Origin: CAZNVG01 sp964576475
GTDB taxonomy: Bacteria; Patescibacteriota; Saccharimonadia; Saccharimonadales; CAZNVG01
Length of the DNA stretch: 32,193 nt
Direction: 5' to 3'
Assembly (NCBI GenBank): GCA_964576475.1
Contig: CAZNVG010000010.1
Span: 1 to 32,193 of the forward strand
Under the pieces are notes generated by a model. That model was not told where the DNA came from, did not search any database, and was given only the letters and a program-made list of their open reading frames with translations. Shown one piece after another: positions 14,428-22,854 of this stretch. The position numbers were made by a program, and so were the translations under genes. Positions within the stretch are counted from its first letter, which is position 1; each line of letters begins with the position of its first letter.

Positions 14428-15075
14428 ATGAAGAAAACCATTCCGATTATTATTGCACTAATCATAGTAGTCGCGGGTGCGGCAGTGTTTCTCATGGCAA
14501 GAAATAACGACGATACTCCTACACAAACAACATCACAGGGTGAAAGTACAAATTCATTTAACGCAGTGAGTACATCAGGTGTCTCTTTTGTGGCGACGAT
14601 CACTACAACCACAACAGACGGTAAAACTGTGACTGGTGTCATGGAGTCTGATAGCAAAAACGGTGCCGTAAAATACACTGCAAGCACAGCTGGCGCCACG
14701 ACGACTATGATATACACCAAAGATGCATTCTATATGTGCCAAACTGCAGATAACTGCATAAAGTCATCAGCAGCCAACGCTAGCTTTAATCCTTCTGCCT
14801 ACGAATACAGTGACGATGAACTAGCTCAGTTTAAATCATCTTCGACAAAGGTTGGCACCGAAAGTTGCCCGTCGGGTACTTGCGATGTCTGGAATGTGAG
14901 TAGTGAAGGCTATCAGTCTAAAATCTACTTAGATCAGAAGACAAAGCGTGTAAGCCAAGTGGTTGGCGGAACAGATCAGGCAACCTCAACGATTGTGTAC
15001 GACTACAAAGATGTGACCGTTACTATACCGCAAAACGCACAGGAAGCACCGAGCTTTGGTGCGCCAAGCAACTAG
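14428..15075 (+). CDS. Membrane-anchored secreted beta-rich protein of unknown function
   Basis: The 215-residue protein has an N-terminal anchor (about 5-24), an Asp/Thr/Ser-rich linker and a domain of repeated short strands (FVATITTTTTDGKTVTGVM, AVKYTASTAGATTTMIYT, AFYMCQTADNCIK, SKIYLDQKTKRVSQVV). Two Cys pairs (YMCQTADNC and SCPSGTC) may form disulfides outside the cell. The pattern is like LolA-type or DUF4412 half-barrels that bind a hydrophobic ligand, but this is only a resemblance. A strong AAGGAGG (14416-14422) lies 5 nt before ATG 14428. Confidence 0.7.
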   Translation: MKKTIPIIIALIIVVAGAAVFLMARNNDDTPTQTTSQGESTNSFNAVSTSGVSFVATITTTTTDGKTVTGVMESDSKNGAVKYTASTAGATTTMIYTKDAFYMCQTADNCIKSSAANASFNPSAYEYSDDELAQFKSSSTKVGTESCPSGTCDVWNVSSEGYQSKIYLDQKTKRVSQVVGGTDQATSTIVYDYKDVTVTIPQNAQEAPSFGAPSN

Positions 15076-15911
15076 CCGTGATGCCCGCTCAATAGCTTGA
15101 TCGCTTCGATTAATCCCCATCCAGCCAGACCGACAAAAGCCAGAGAACCTACAAGAGAAATGATAGGATTTTTGACGGCGCGAATGGTGTGCTTGGGGCT
15201 TAGGAATAACAAGCTGCAAAGAATGGCGTGCCCGACGATAACTCCGATGGCGAATCCGAAAACATTGACGATATTAAAGAGCGGGACGTAGCCGGCGAAA
15301 TCGTCGAGTCCGAGAATAAAAGGTATCTTCAGGCTCATCACAAAAAGTCCTGCGAGTCCTAGTTTTTTGGCAGTGTCGAGTTTTAGGTCTGGCACGATGC
15401 GCCCAAGGACGGGTCGGAGTACTTTGTTGATAGGGAGCAGGACAAACTCTACGCCATGCTTTGCACCCAGTACCCATTTGGGAATATTTCCACTGTCTCG
15501 ATCTTTACGATTTATGTGCTCAAGGCTTGTTTCGGCTAGTTTAAGTAATACGAGACTAGCAAGAATGATCATGATAGCCAAAAGCCAGTTTACCTCTTTA
15601 AAGAAGTACCATAGCGCCAATATTGCAATCGTACCCCCGGCGTTACCAATAGCGGTACCGGCAATGATCATGCGTGAATGCGCCTTGCCCTGGTAGGTTT
15701 TCATCAATATACCAATGAGAATTGCAAAATCAACTGCGGTCTTTAGGTATATGGTCAGTCCAACTACAACATCTTTCAAGTGTATGCCCGCGTAGAGTTT
15801 TTCCCCGGGAATCCTATTGAGTCCGTGAACCTCTAGATATATAAGTCCGCAGAGTACGGCAGCTAGTCCGATATTAAAGATGTGTGCTTGGAGTGATTGT
15901 ATTCGTTTCAT
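15072..15911 (-). CDS. Polytopic membrane protein, possibly LysE/CadD-like exporter
   Basis: The 279-residue protein has about seven membrane segments (roughly 10-27, 46-70, 81-104, 108-127, 185-205, 212-238, 248-275). Two similar polar sites lie within helices: TAVDFAILIGI in the second segment and GLDDFAGY before the sixth, as in duplicated transporter families such as LysE, CadD and TerC. That assignment is weak and I cannot name the substrate. The C-terminus is His/Gly-rich (GHHG). A TAGCGT hexamer 6 nt before the ATG may be a poor leaderless -10. It converges with the gene at 14428, with stops overlapping by 4 nt. Confidence 0.65.
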   Translation of the reverse strand: MKRIQSLQAHIFNIGLAAVLCGLIYLEVHGLNRIPGEKLYAGIHLKDVVVGLTIYLKTAVDFAILIGILMKTYQGKAHSRMIIAGTAIGNAGGTIAILALWYFFKEVNWLLAIMIILASLVLLKLAETSLEHINRKDRDSGNIPKWVLGAKHGVEFVLLPINKVLRPVLGRIVPDLKLDTAKKLGLAGLFVMSLKIPFILGLDDFAGYVPLFNIVNVFGFAIGVIVGHAILCSLLFLSPKHTIRAVKNPIISLVGSLAFVGLAGWGLIEAIKLLSGHHG

Positions 15912-16002
15912 CTGCCTACGCTACCATATAGATCGTGCTCAACACTAGTGTGATGTCATTGAATACGTTACAATTTAAACTTAAGCGTAACTGCAGAAAA
16001 CT

Positions 16003-17754
16003 ATGGAAGAACCCAATAACCCTACTGGCGGAACAGATAAGTCTGCAAAGTCTACAGAACCTACAGATGCAGACCCTTATGTCGATAGGGCGGTCGAAGA
16101 CATTTTGCATCACGAATCTGATGAACTATTGTCTGCGAAGGACGAAGAAGTTGCTCATGCCTTTGTGCCGCAGGTATCAAGATGGCAACGAATGCGCAGT
16201 TGGGTATCGGATGCATGGTCGATACCAAAATACCGTTACTCGTTCATTGCGGGTGTTTCGCTAACGCTCGTACTTTTACTTGCCGTACCACCAACTCGCT
16301 ACTTCATATTTAATACGCTTGGTGCTCGCGCGAGCGTGAGTGTTTCTGTGACCGACGATAAGACTACACAGCCAATCAAAAATGCAACAGTTGAGGTTGC
16401 GGGTAAGAGTGCAAAAACAAATGAGCAAGGGATTGCTACTATCGATAAAGCAAAGCTAGGCCCGACGACGTTACAGATTAAGAAAACTGCCTACACTTCG
16501 GTATCGCAGCGCGTAACTTTGGGGCTTGGCAAAAATGATATTGGATCTCGATCGCTCGCTTCAGTTGGTTCACGAATTAAATTTCGGGTCGTTGATTGGT
16601 TGTCGAAGCAGCCACTCAAAGGCGCCGAGGCAAATATCGGAGAGAGCAACGCGCTCGCAAATGAAGAGGGTGTGATTGAATTACCCGTGGAGCCAACGAA
16701 TGAAAATGAGCTTGAAGCTACTTTGGCGGCAGACCATTACATAAGTAAGCAGAAAACTGTGAGCCTGGAAGCTAATGACCTAACGGAAGTCGCACTTGTT
16801 ATCGATTACCCTAACTATTTTGTATCTAATAGAACGGGCAAATATGATCTGTATCGTGTTAATACAGATGGAACTGATGAAAAGATAATTTTCGCAGGAA
16901 CCGGAAAAGAAGTGCCTCGCGAAATTGAGCTTTCACTCAATAATGACCGTTCTTTCGTTGCTTATATTTCGCGGCGAGATAACGAAAAGAACGCCGACGG
17001 TTACTTGTTTGAAAGTTTGACTTTGATAGATTCCAAAACTGATGTTGCGCGCAAAATAGCAAGCTCTGAGGATATCTATGTTGTGGGCTGGGACGCTACG
17101 CACCTTATATATGTAAAGATCGCGGCTGGAACGAGCGCGGCTAACCCATCTCGACAGAGGCTTATAAGTTATGACCTCGTTAATAACAAAGAACAAGAGT
17201 TGGCTTCGAGTAATTACTTTATCAACGCACAGATGGCAAAAGGCTACGTTTTCTACACACCAAGCGATATTTATAAGAACGCAAAAAGAGGAATCTATCG
17301 TGTTCGTCCTGATGGCAGTGACAAGTTGAGTGTTTTTGATCAAGACACCTGGGCGGTTTATCGTTCTGATTACGATCAGTTCACGTTTCAGACTCCCGAC
17401 AAGTGGTACAAATCTACTATCAATAAAACCGGTGTCGAGAAGCTAGATACCGCACCAAGTAATCCTAGAAATATGACGTTTGTAGAGAATAACGATTTTA
17501 GTAAGGCTATATGGCTCGAAGAGCGAGATGGAAAGGGAACGCTATTGCTACGAGATACTGCCAACAGGAAAGACGCAATATTGCGTTCACAAAGTGGACT
17601 GAGCCAGATAGTGGGTTGGGCTGGCGGTGAGCATGTAATTTACAGAGTGGTTACCCCATCAGAAACAGCCGACTATATACTAAACATAAATGGCGGTGAT
17701 CCTGCGAAAATCAAGGATGTTTTCAACGCTGCTAGCACAAGACAGGGGTACTAG
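16003..17754 (+). CDS. Single-pass membrane protein with PEGA-like domains and a TolB-like beta-propeller
   Basis: The 583-residue protein has an acidic cytoplasmic N-terminus of about 78 residues, one membrane helix (about 79-103), two tandem carboxypeptidase-regulatory/PEGA-like beta domains (about 110-190 and 190-268: ATVEVAGKSAKTNEQGIATI; GAEANIGESNALANEEGVIEL) and a propeller from about 270 to the end. Its first blade has the PD40/TolB pattern (GKYDLYRVNTDGTDEKII), and later blades repeat it (GIYRVRPDGSDKLSVF). Such proteins are exported binding scaffolds, often carbohydrate- or peptidoglycan-associated. A TACAAT -10 (15969-15974) gives a 5' leader of about 20 nt without a canonical Shine-Dalgarno. 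Confidence 0.75.
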   Translation: MEEPNNPTGGTDKSAKSTEPTDADPYVDRAVEDILHHESDELLSAKDEEVAHAFVPQVSRWQRMRSWVSDAWSIPKYRYSFIAGVSLTLVLLLAVPPTRYFIFNTLGARASVSVSVTDDKTTQPIKNATVEVAGKSAKTNEQGIATIDKAKLGPTTLQIKKTAYTSVSQRVTLGLGKNDIGSRSLASVGSRIKFRVVDWLSKQPLKGAEANIGESNALANEEGVIELPVEPTNENELEATLAADHYISKQKTVSLEANDLTEVALVIDYPNYFVSNRTGKYDLYRVNTDGTDEKIIFAGTGKEVPREIELSLNNDRSFVAYISRRDNEKNADGYLFESLTLIDSKTDVARKIASSEDIYVVGWDATHLIYVKIAAGTSAANPSRQRLISYDLVNNKEQELASSNYFINAQMAKGYVFYTPSDIYKNAKRGIYRVRPDGSDKLSVFDQDTWAVYRSDYDQFTFQTPDKWYKSTINKTGVEKLDTAPSNPRNMTFVENNDFSKAIWLEERDGKGTLLLRDTANRKDAILRSQSGLSQIVGWAGGEHVIYRVVTPSETADYILNINGGDPAKIKDVFNAASTRQGY

Positions 17755-17778
17755 ACGAAACCGCCGCTTAAAAGGCTA

Positions 17779-17808
17779 TTGTTTAGGGACCAAGCTGCAT
17801 GGTATGCT
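17779..17808 (+). promoter_or_regulatory. Promoter of the L,D-transpeptidase gene
   Basis: TTGTTT (17779-17784), 18 nt, TATGCT (17803-17808). ATG 17847 lies about 38 nt downstream; GAGG in the leader is too far from the ATG to be a good Shine-Dalgarno. Confidence 0.4.
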
Positions 17809-17846
17809 TCGAGTGAAATCTTGTTGAGGCGAAAGTTTAAATAAAA

Positions 17847-19484
17847 ATGTCTAAAGAACACCATCGTCCCGTTGGTAAGCGGGCCCTAGTCGGCGCAATC
17901 CTTGATCGTCATATCGATCCACAGATTTCGCTTTTGTCTTCACCACAAGTAGCGCTTGCAGGTGAAGGTAGTGGCGAGGTGCCGCTTTTTCTAGCAAGCA
18001 CGACTGCAAGTATGCCAATCGAACAGCCGGTTATCCCTAGTGACTCGGTAGAAAAAACTCCTAAATCAAACAAGAAACAAGACACGCAGCACAAATCCGC
18101 ACTAAACCAGCAGTCCAAACTAGCACTATTCGTCGCTTTGGCGATGCTTTTGATAGCAGTACCGTTAACTGCGGCATTTTCATTCTATAGTCAACGAGCT
18201 TTACCGGGGCTTAGCATTGCGGGCACTAGTGTTTCTAGTAAGAATCGTCAAGAAGTAACTGAGCTAGTAAATGCCAATATTTCCAAAGTCTCATTAACTG
18301 TAGTGTCGGGTGACAAAACATGGACACCGAGCCTCAAGGACGTGGGTATGAGCGTTGATGTTGAATCGACCGTAGATGCCGCAATGACGGCTGGACGTGA
18401 TGAAGGCCCACTACGTCGTCTTGCATGGTGGCGGAAGAATGATGTACCGATTCAAGTTTCAATAGATGACTCAACTGTAGTCGCCTACGAGCAATCAATT
18501 GTTCAAGAAACCAGCACACAACCCGTGAATGCAACGATAGCGTACAAAGACGGCGCCTATGTGGTGACCCCGTCGGCACTTGGTGAGAGTACAGGGATAC
18601 AGAGCTCACTCGATAAATTGAAATCAGGGCTCGACAATTTCGGTCCCATTACGCTGACAGTTGCCAAGCAGAGCGTTGAGCCAAAGGTTACAGAAAGCGA
18701 TCTGAAGGACGCCGTAGGTGCGGCCAACACGCTCTTGAGCGTGCCTGTTACGTTGAGTTATCAGGGGAAAACCTATCAGCCATCGAAAGATCAGATTAGT
18801 GGCTGGATAGTTACGAATTCAGATCCCGAAAAACTTCCGTATTCAGTCGGACTCGATAATGCCAAAGTTGCCGGTTATGTTGAGTCAATCGCAAAGACAC
18901 TAACTATAGCCTCAGTCGATAAGCTTGTGACAAAAAATCAAGATCAAGGTGGTCAGGAGCAAGTACTTCGCGAAGGAAAAAATGGTCGTCAAGTAAAGGA
19001 TAAGCAGTCAGTAACTAATGCGCTCATTGGCGCTCTCAATAATAGACAACCGTTTGTTCGCGAACTCGAGACCGAAGAAATCGCTTTTAAAGTCGAAAGC
19101 AGCAACTCGTATGATCGATATATCGATGTTGATATCTCGGCCATGAAATTAATTGCCTACGAGAAAGGTGTTGAGATTAAATCGTTTGCCATTTCTACAG
19201 GGGATGCTTACCATAAAACCCCTCCCGGTGAGTATACGATCTACAGAAAGACACGATCGCAAACTATGTACGGCGGTTCAAAGACAGCGGGTGATTATTT
19301 CTATCTTCCGAATGTCGAGTACATAAGTTGGTTCTATGGAGAGTATTCAATCCATGGTGCGTACTGGCACAACCTGTTTGGCGTCAGGAATACTTCACAT
19401 GGTTGCGTCAATATGCGCAACGCAGATGCGGGCTGGGTGTATGAATGGGCTCCTGTCGGAACCAAAGTTGTTATCCACGCGTGA
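17847..19484 (+). CDS. L,D-transpeptidase (YkuD family) with PG-binding domains
   Basis: The 545-residue protein has a cytoplasmic N-terminus, one membrane helix (about 92-114), a long region with two PG_binding_4-like repeats (about 119-400: LPGLSIAGTSVSSKNRQEV is the typical entry) and a YkuD catalytic domain (about 415-545). The active site is Ser517-His518-Gly-Cys520 in SHGCVNM, with the upstream His503 in YSIHGAYWH. The family Arg after SHGC(V/I) is Asn here (SHGCVNMR), a variant seen elsewhere. The enzyme makes 3-3 peptidoglycan cross-links or attaches proteins to peptidoglycan, outside the membrane. With the VanY-like carboxypeptidase at 25 kb, which could make its tetrapeptide substrate, it suggests 3-3 cross-linking in this organism. 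Confidence 0.92.
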   Translation: MSKEHHRPVGKRALVGAILDRHIDPQISLLSSPQVALAGEGSGEVPLFLASTTASMPIEQPVIPSDSVEKTPKSNKKQDTQHKSALNQQSKLALFVALAMLLIAVPLTAAFSFYSQRALPGLSIAGTSVSSKNRQEVTELVNANISKVSLTVVSGDKTWTPSLKDVGMSVDVESTVDAAMTAGRDEGPLRRLAWWRKNDVPIQVSIDDSTVVAYEQSIVQETSTQPVNATIAYKDGAYVVTPSALGESTGIQSSLDKLKSGLDNFGPITLTVAKQSVEPKVTESDLKDAVGAANTLLSVPVTLSYQGKTYQPSKDQISGWIVTNSDPEKLPYSVGLDNAKVAGYVESIAKTLTIASVDKLVTKNQDQGGQEQVLREGKNGRQVKDKQSVTNALIGALNNRQPFVRELETEEIAFKVESSNSYDRYIDVDISAMKLIAYEKGVEIKSFAISTGDAYHKTPPGEYTIYRKTRSQTMYGGSKTAGDYFYLPNVEYISWFYGEYSIHGAYWHNLFGVRNTSHGCVNMRNADAGWVYEWAPVGTKVVIHA

Positions 19485-19512
19485 GAAGAGTTAAAACAAA
19501 AAAGGAGTTAGT

Positions 19513-19812
19513 ATGAGTGAAGATCTAGCAGTGCTAAGTCAGGAAGAAGCAGAAACGAAACTCGGTGGTCTAAACGTTGAATGGGGACTAATTGGTGGCT
19601 ATCAGCTTGATCGAGTTTACGACTTCCCCGACTTTAAAACTGCTCTTGAGTTTGTAAATGAAGTGGGTGATCTTGCCGAGGAACACAATCATCATCCTGA
19701 CATCGAACTTGGATGGGGTAAGGTCGTCATACACTTAACATCGCATTCTGCTGGCGGGTTGACCGAGGCCGACTTTGATCTCGCGCGTACTATTGACGCC
19801 ATGGAGGCATAA
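19513..19812 (+). CDS. phhB: 4a-hydroxytetrahydrobiopterin dehydratase (PCD/DCoH)
   Basis: The 99-residue length and sequence fit the pterin-4a-carbinolamine dehydratase family. The catalytic block AEEHNHHPDIELGWGKVVIHL (split around 55-75) contains the His60-His61-Pro62 site, and TSHSAGGLTEADFDLA is the conserved C-terminal helix start. The enzyme dehydrates the 4a-hydroxy form of tetrahydrobiopterin formed by aromatic amino-acid hydroxylases. No such hydroxylase is in this window, and reduced CPR genomes often lack pterin-dependent hydroxylases, so an orphan or different role is possible. AAAGGAG (19501-19507) is 5 nt before the ATG. A small membrane protein follows in the same transcript. 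Confidence 0.9.
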   Translation: MSEDLAVLSQEEAETKLGGLNVEWGLIGGYQLDRVYDFPDFKTALEFVNEVGDLAEEHNHHPDIELGWGKVVIHLTSHSAGGLTEADFDLARTIDAMEA

Positions 19813-19817
19813 CACAG

Positions 19818-20111
19818 ATGGCTGCTAGGAAAAAACAAACTAAAAAACCACGGAAGGGTGCTTGGTTTGTTCGTGTTCGTGGATCGTATTTGCCTGTGAG
19901 CTGGCAAGGATGGCTGTTGTATGTACCGTTTACCTACCTTATTATTTCTGGTCTGTTTCCGTTTTATATGATCTTAGTTGCAGCAGATTTAAGTGATGAG
20001 TCGCTTCGAGGATCGCTGCTAATGGGACTATTGTTGGTGTTTATACTTTCTGTGCCGTATTTCGTAGCGCTTGTCGTGCTAATGACATGGATCGCTCGTC
20101 GCAAAAGCTAA
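19818..20111 (+). CDS. Small two-helix membrane protein of unknown function
   Basis: The 97-residue protein has a very basic N-terminus (RKKQTKKPRKG), then two membrane segments (about 31-57 and 66-91) and a basic end (ARRKS). It begins 5 nt after the dehydratase stop, so it is probably translated from the same mRNA. No motif is recognised. Its stop overlaps the end of the convergent LssY_C gene. Confidence 0.6.
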   Translation: MAARKKQTKKPRKGAWFVRVRGSYLPVSWQGWLLYVPFTYLIISGLFPFYMILVAADLSDESLRGSLLMGLLLVFILSVPYFVALVVLMTWIARRKS

Positions 20112-20941
20112 TGCAGCTCTATGAGCCAAACATTTCCGTCAGCGATCATTGTTGTACCAACACGATTTTTTAGTCGATACGGCTTTGTGGTGTTTAGCGT
20201 TTTCTTGCTCTGCACGTGTCCGGTTTTTTTGAGCTCTTTGTAGATAAAATTGCGTTCGGCATTTGTGTCAGCGTGAATTGCATGCGTAAACTGAGCGTTA
20301 TGTCGGATAAACGCAACACCGATGTCTTCTGTGGCAGCACCTACCCACATATTGCGGCCGGGCTGTATGGTCCCATAGTGTTGTAGCCAGAATCTGACAT
20401 GGTCAACAAACCTATCGCCCTCTGGCTGTATGACTTGCCAGAATCTGACATGGTGTCGTCGTCTCGGGTTGTCGCCCACAGGTTTCTGGAGCCCGATGTC
20501 TTGTGCTCTTCCAAATAAATAGAGTGAGCTAAATGGTGCGTTTTGGTAGGTCTGTGCGAACACTATTGAGAGCGCCATGCGAATGATATTTCGTACGGTG
20601 AGCGGATCTGCCTCATACCAACCAGCTTTTTTGAATGCCCCGACTAGCTGTCGCCGAGAGCCGATAATGGCAAGGTTGACTGGATCGCACGCAAAGCCAT
20701 CTGGCGTCACAGTATGTAGAGGTATGTGATCAGTGCGCCAGAACAGACGTATCACACGGAAAAAGAAAGGGATGCATACATACGCCATGACGACGTAGGT
20801 TAGCGCAAGAGCAAGTAGTAGTGGTGTACGGTGTTGGAAGTAAGGAAATACCGTTTTATATGCAACTCCTATCATGGCTATTCCGAAGAGGAATACACCA
20901 AAACGTTTTAGGGTTCGAAGGACAAAACCAACAATATTCAT
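20108..20941 (-). CDS. LssY C-terminal domain membrane protein
   Basis: Two N-terminal membrane helices (about 7-28 and 38-67) precede a soluble domain of about 190 residues that matches LssY_C: CDPVNLAIIGSRRQLVGAFKKAGW, SSLYLFGRAQDIGLQKPVG, RRRHHVRFWQV and NMWVGAATEDIGVAF. LssY is a component of type I secretion-like regions in Legionella, and the isolated domain is widespread with no settled function. The 277-residue length is domain plus anchor only, without the PAP2 phosphatase part of some relatives. ATG 20941 lies 12 nt from TATAAT on this strand, divergent from the MutY-like gene. Confidence 0.85.
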   Translation of the reverse strand: MNIVGFVLRTLKRFGVFLFGIAMIGVAYKTVFPYFQHRTPLLLALALTYVVMAYVCIPFFFRVIRLFWRTDHIPLHTVTPDGFACDPVNLAIIGSRRQLVGAFKKAGWYEADPLTVRNIIRMALSIVFAQTYQNAPFSSLYLFGRAQDIGLQKPVGDNPRRRHHVRFWQVIQPEGDRFVDHVRFWLQHYGTIQPGRNMWVGAATEDIGVAFIRHNAQFTHAIHADTNAERNFIYKELKKTGHVQSKKTLNTTKPYRLKNRVGTTMIADGNVWLIELH

Positions 20942-20953
20942 AAGTCATGACCT

Positions 20954-20961
20954 ATTATAAT
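20954..20961. promoter_or_regulatory. Overlapping divergent -10 elements
   Basis: ATTATAAT reads as TATAAT on both strands: 20956-20961 on plus (MutY-like gene) and 20959-20954 on minus (LssY_C gene). Two polymerases could not bind at once, so the two genes likely share one exclusive promoter site. Confidence 0.55.
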
Positions 20962-20971
20962 GAACAAGCCC

Positions 20972-21793
20972 ATGAATAGCGCAGAAAACAAATTTATTAA
21001 AACAGTGTGGTCATATTACAAGAGTAATGCTCGGCAGCTTCCATGGCGCCAGTCAGAACCAGACGGAAGTTTTGATCCCTACAAGATATGGTTAAGCGAG
21101 ATAATGCTTCAGCAAACACAAGTGAGCCGCGTTCAGCCAAAATATGAGATTTTTCTAAGTCGCTTTCCAGATGTAAATAGTCTCGCCGCCGCATCATTAG
21201 AAGACGTTCTCGTATTGTGGAATGGATTAGGCTACAACAGACGTGCAAAATATCTTCATCAAACAGCAAAGCTACTTTGTGAATTTCATACATTTCCAAA
21301 TGACAGAAAAACCCTAACGAGTATGCCAGGCATAGGAGATAACACAGCGGGTGCGATTATGGCGTACGCTTTTAATGAACCAGTTGTGTTTATAGAGACA
21401 AATATCAGAACTGTATATATCCATCATTTCTTCCATGACGACAAAGAAGTCATGGATCAGTCGATACTGCATAAGCTAGAGCTTACGCTTGATCGTCAAC
21501 GGCCACGCGAGTGGTATTGGGCGCTGATGGATTACGGGACGTTTTTGAAAGGAACGGTGGGAAACAAAAGCACGCAAAGCAAATCACACGTGAAGCAATC
21601 AAAGTTTGACGGGTCCAAGCGCCAAATTAGAGGGAAGATTTTGCGCGAAGTTATTCAGGGAGAAAAAAACCTGGTGAATCTTGAGCAAAAGATAGCCGAC
21701 GATCGGTTCAGGCTAGTTATTGATGATCTCATTGCAGAACAACTGATATCACTGAAGGAGGGGTCAGTTCGACTCGGTTCGACAGAGGTTTGA
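20972..21793 (+). CDS. mutY: MutY-like A/G mismatch adenine glycosylase lacking the iron-sulfur cluster
   Basis: The HhH-GPD core is clear in 273 residues: LPWR (23-26), SEIMLQQTQVSRV with Glu43, GLGYNRRAK (86-92), the helix-hairpin-helix MPGIGDNTAGAI (118-129) and FIETNIRTVYIHHFF. In E. coli MutY the latter segment reads LDGNV with catalytic Asp138; here Glu142 takes that place. The four cysteines that hold the [4Fe-4S] cluster are absent (only Cys103 remains), and the C-terminal 8-oxoG-reading NUDIX-like domain is missing. Relatives of this short kind occur in other CPR genomes. ATG 20972 is preferred, since ATG 20960 overlaps the TATAAT. Confidence 0.8.
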   Translation: MNSAENKFIKTVWSYYKSNARQLPWRQSEPDGSFDPYKIWLSEIMLQQTQVSRVQPKYEIFLSRFPDVNSLAAASLEDVLVLWNGLGYNRRAKYLHQTAKLLCEFHTFPNDRKTLTSMPGIGDNTAGAIMAYAFNEPVVFIETNIRTVYIHHFFHDDKEVMDQSILHKLELTLDRQRPREWYWALMDYGTFLKGTVGNKSTQSKSHVKQSKFDGSKRQIRGKILREVIQGEKNLVNLEQKIADDRFRLVIDDLIAEQLISLKEGSVRLGSTEV

Positions 21794-21796
21794 TGG

Positions 21797-21815
21797 TAAA
21801 ATGAGGTTCGCGAAC
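21797..21815 (+). promoter_or_regulatory. -10 element and palindrome upstream of the coiled-coil protein
   Basis: TAAAAT (21797-21802) is followed by the perfect 10-bp palindrome GTTCGCGAAC (21806-21815), which covers the expected transcription start and so is a possible operator. Confidence 0.4.
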
Positions 21816-21831
21816 AGGCGCGATAACAACT

Positions 21832-22488
21832 ATGCGAACTAAATTATCTATACTATTTATCCTAGGACTATCGGTGGGACTCTTCTGGAGCCAACTTGGC
21901 TTTGCGGTAGAGTTACCTAAGCAGGTTACGGGTACTCAGGCAGTCAAGCCATTCGATCAGAGATTAACAGAACGCAAACAAAAGTTTAGCCTGCTTATTA
22001 CGAATGATAAAATTGCGCGACTTGGTGATAAATGCGACGGCGCACAGCTAAAACTTGGAGCGATTTCTACAAGATTTGCGGACCTGAAACGCCGACGTAT
22101 GGTGAAATACGGGCAGATCATTGATGACCTAACACTACTGGACCAGAGACTCAGCGATCAAAAAATAGCTCATGAGGATTTTGGGAAAGAACTCGCGGTG
22201 GCGACAGCTCAGTGGGTCGATCTACAAAGTACTATGGAAGAGTATGCGGTGGCGCTTGACGATGCGAGAACTATTGACTGTGAAGCTGATCCTGCCGGTT
22301 TCTTAGTATCACTTGCGGCAGCTCGTCAATATCAAGTAACCACCCTAGAGCGAAATGATAATTTCCTTAAACAACTATCACAAGTTAAAACTAACTTAGT
22401 TAGGTTGAAGTCGGTGGTTACTGTTGATTCTGACAATACGATTGGAATGATCGAGAAAGAAAACTATGAGTATTCCGCCTCCAACTGA
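21832..22488 (+). CDS. Secreted coiled-coil protein of unknown function
   Basis: The 218-residue protein has a signal peptide (about 1-25, ending GFAVE), followed by a heptad-rich helical region (about 45-205) with many charged residues and two Cys residues (CDGAQ at about 63 and DCEADP at about 144) that could pair. The layout of a few helices resembles small secreted helical bundles. I do not recognise the family. The next ORF overlaps its end by 23 nt, so the two are probably one transcript and may act together. Confidence 0.65.
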   Translation: MRTKLSILFILGLSVGLFWSQLGFAVELPKQVTGTQAVKPFDQRLTERKQKFSLLITNDKIARLGDKCDGAQLKLGAISTRFADLKRRRMVKYGQIIDDLTLLDQRLSDQKIAHEDFGKELAVATAQWVDLQSTMEEYAVALDDARTIDCEADPAGFLVSLAAARQYQVTTLERNDNFLKQLSQVKTNLVRLKSVVTVDSDNTIGMIEKENYEYSASN

Positions 22489-22825
22489 CCACATAAAACA
22501 CGACACGCCGAAAGGCTTGAGTCCTGTGGTTGCTGTCTGTGGCGCGATTGTTATAGCACTCATTCTCGTATCGTCGACATACCTCGTCTTTAATCGTTCG
22601 GCTAAGGCAGAAGAAGCAAGAGAAATATCAAAACTACATCTCCAGCAGCGCAAGGAAGAGCAAAAGAATGCAGGATCGACTAGCCTTATCGAAGATGGCA
22701 GTGTGACTCCTGAAGTCATCACAAAGCAAACAGAAAATATCGATGAAACTCTACAATCTCCTGATAGTGGTGCAGGCTCGTCGCAGGCCGATGATCTCAG
22801 CGATGGCAACCTCGGACTTAACTAA
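22466..22825 (+). CDS. Single-pass membrane protein with acidic C-terminal tail
   Basis: The 119-residue protein has a Pro/His-rich N-terminus, one membrane helix (about 20-43), a helical charged segment (about 46-67) and a Ser/Asp/Glu-rich end. It overlaps the coiled-coil gene by 23 nt in another frame. The membrane helix and the close overlap support a real gene. A GAAAGAAA stretch upstream of ATG 22466 is a poor ribosome site, so translational coupling is likely. No family is recognised. Confidence 0.55.
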   Translation: MSIPPPTDHIKHDTPKGLSPVVAVCGAIVIALILVSSTYLVFNRSAKAEEAREISKLHLQQRKEEQKNAGSTSLIEDGSVTPEVITKQTENIDETLQSPDSGAGSSQADDLSDGNLGLN

Positions 22826-22842
22826 AACGATTACTTAGCTGT

Positions 22843-22848
22843 TAGAAT
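22843..22848 (+). promoter_or_regulatory. -10 element (TAGAAT), leaderless
   Basis: TAGAAT ends 6 nt before ATG 22855; there is no Shine-Dalgarno. It is one of the clearest leaderless cases in the window. Confidence 0.55.
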
Positions 22849-22854
22849 AGTTCT

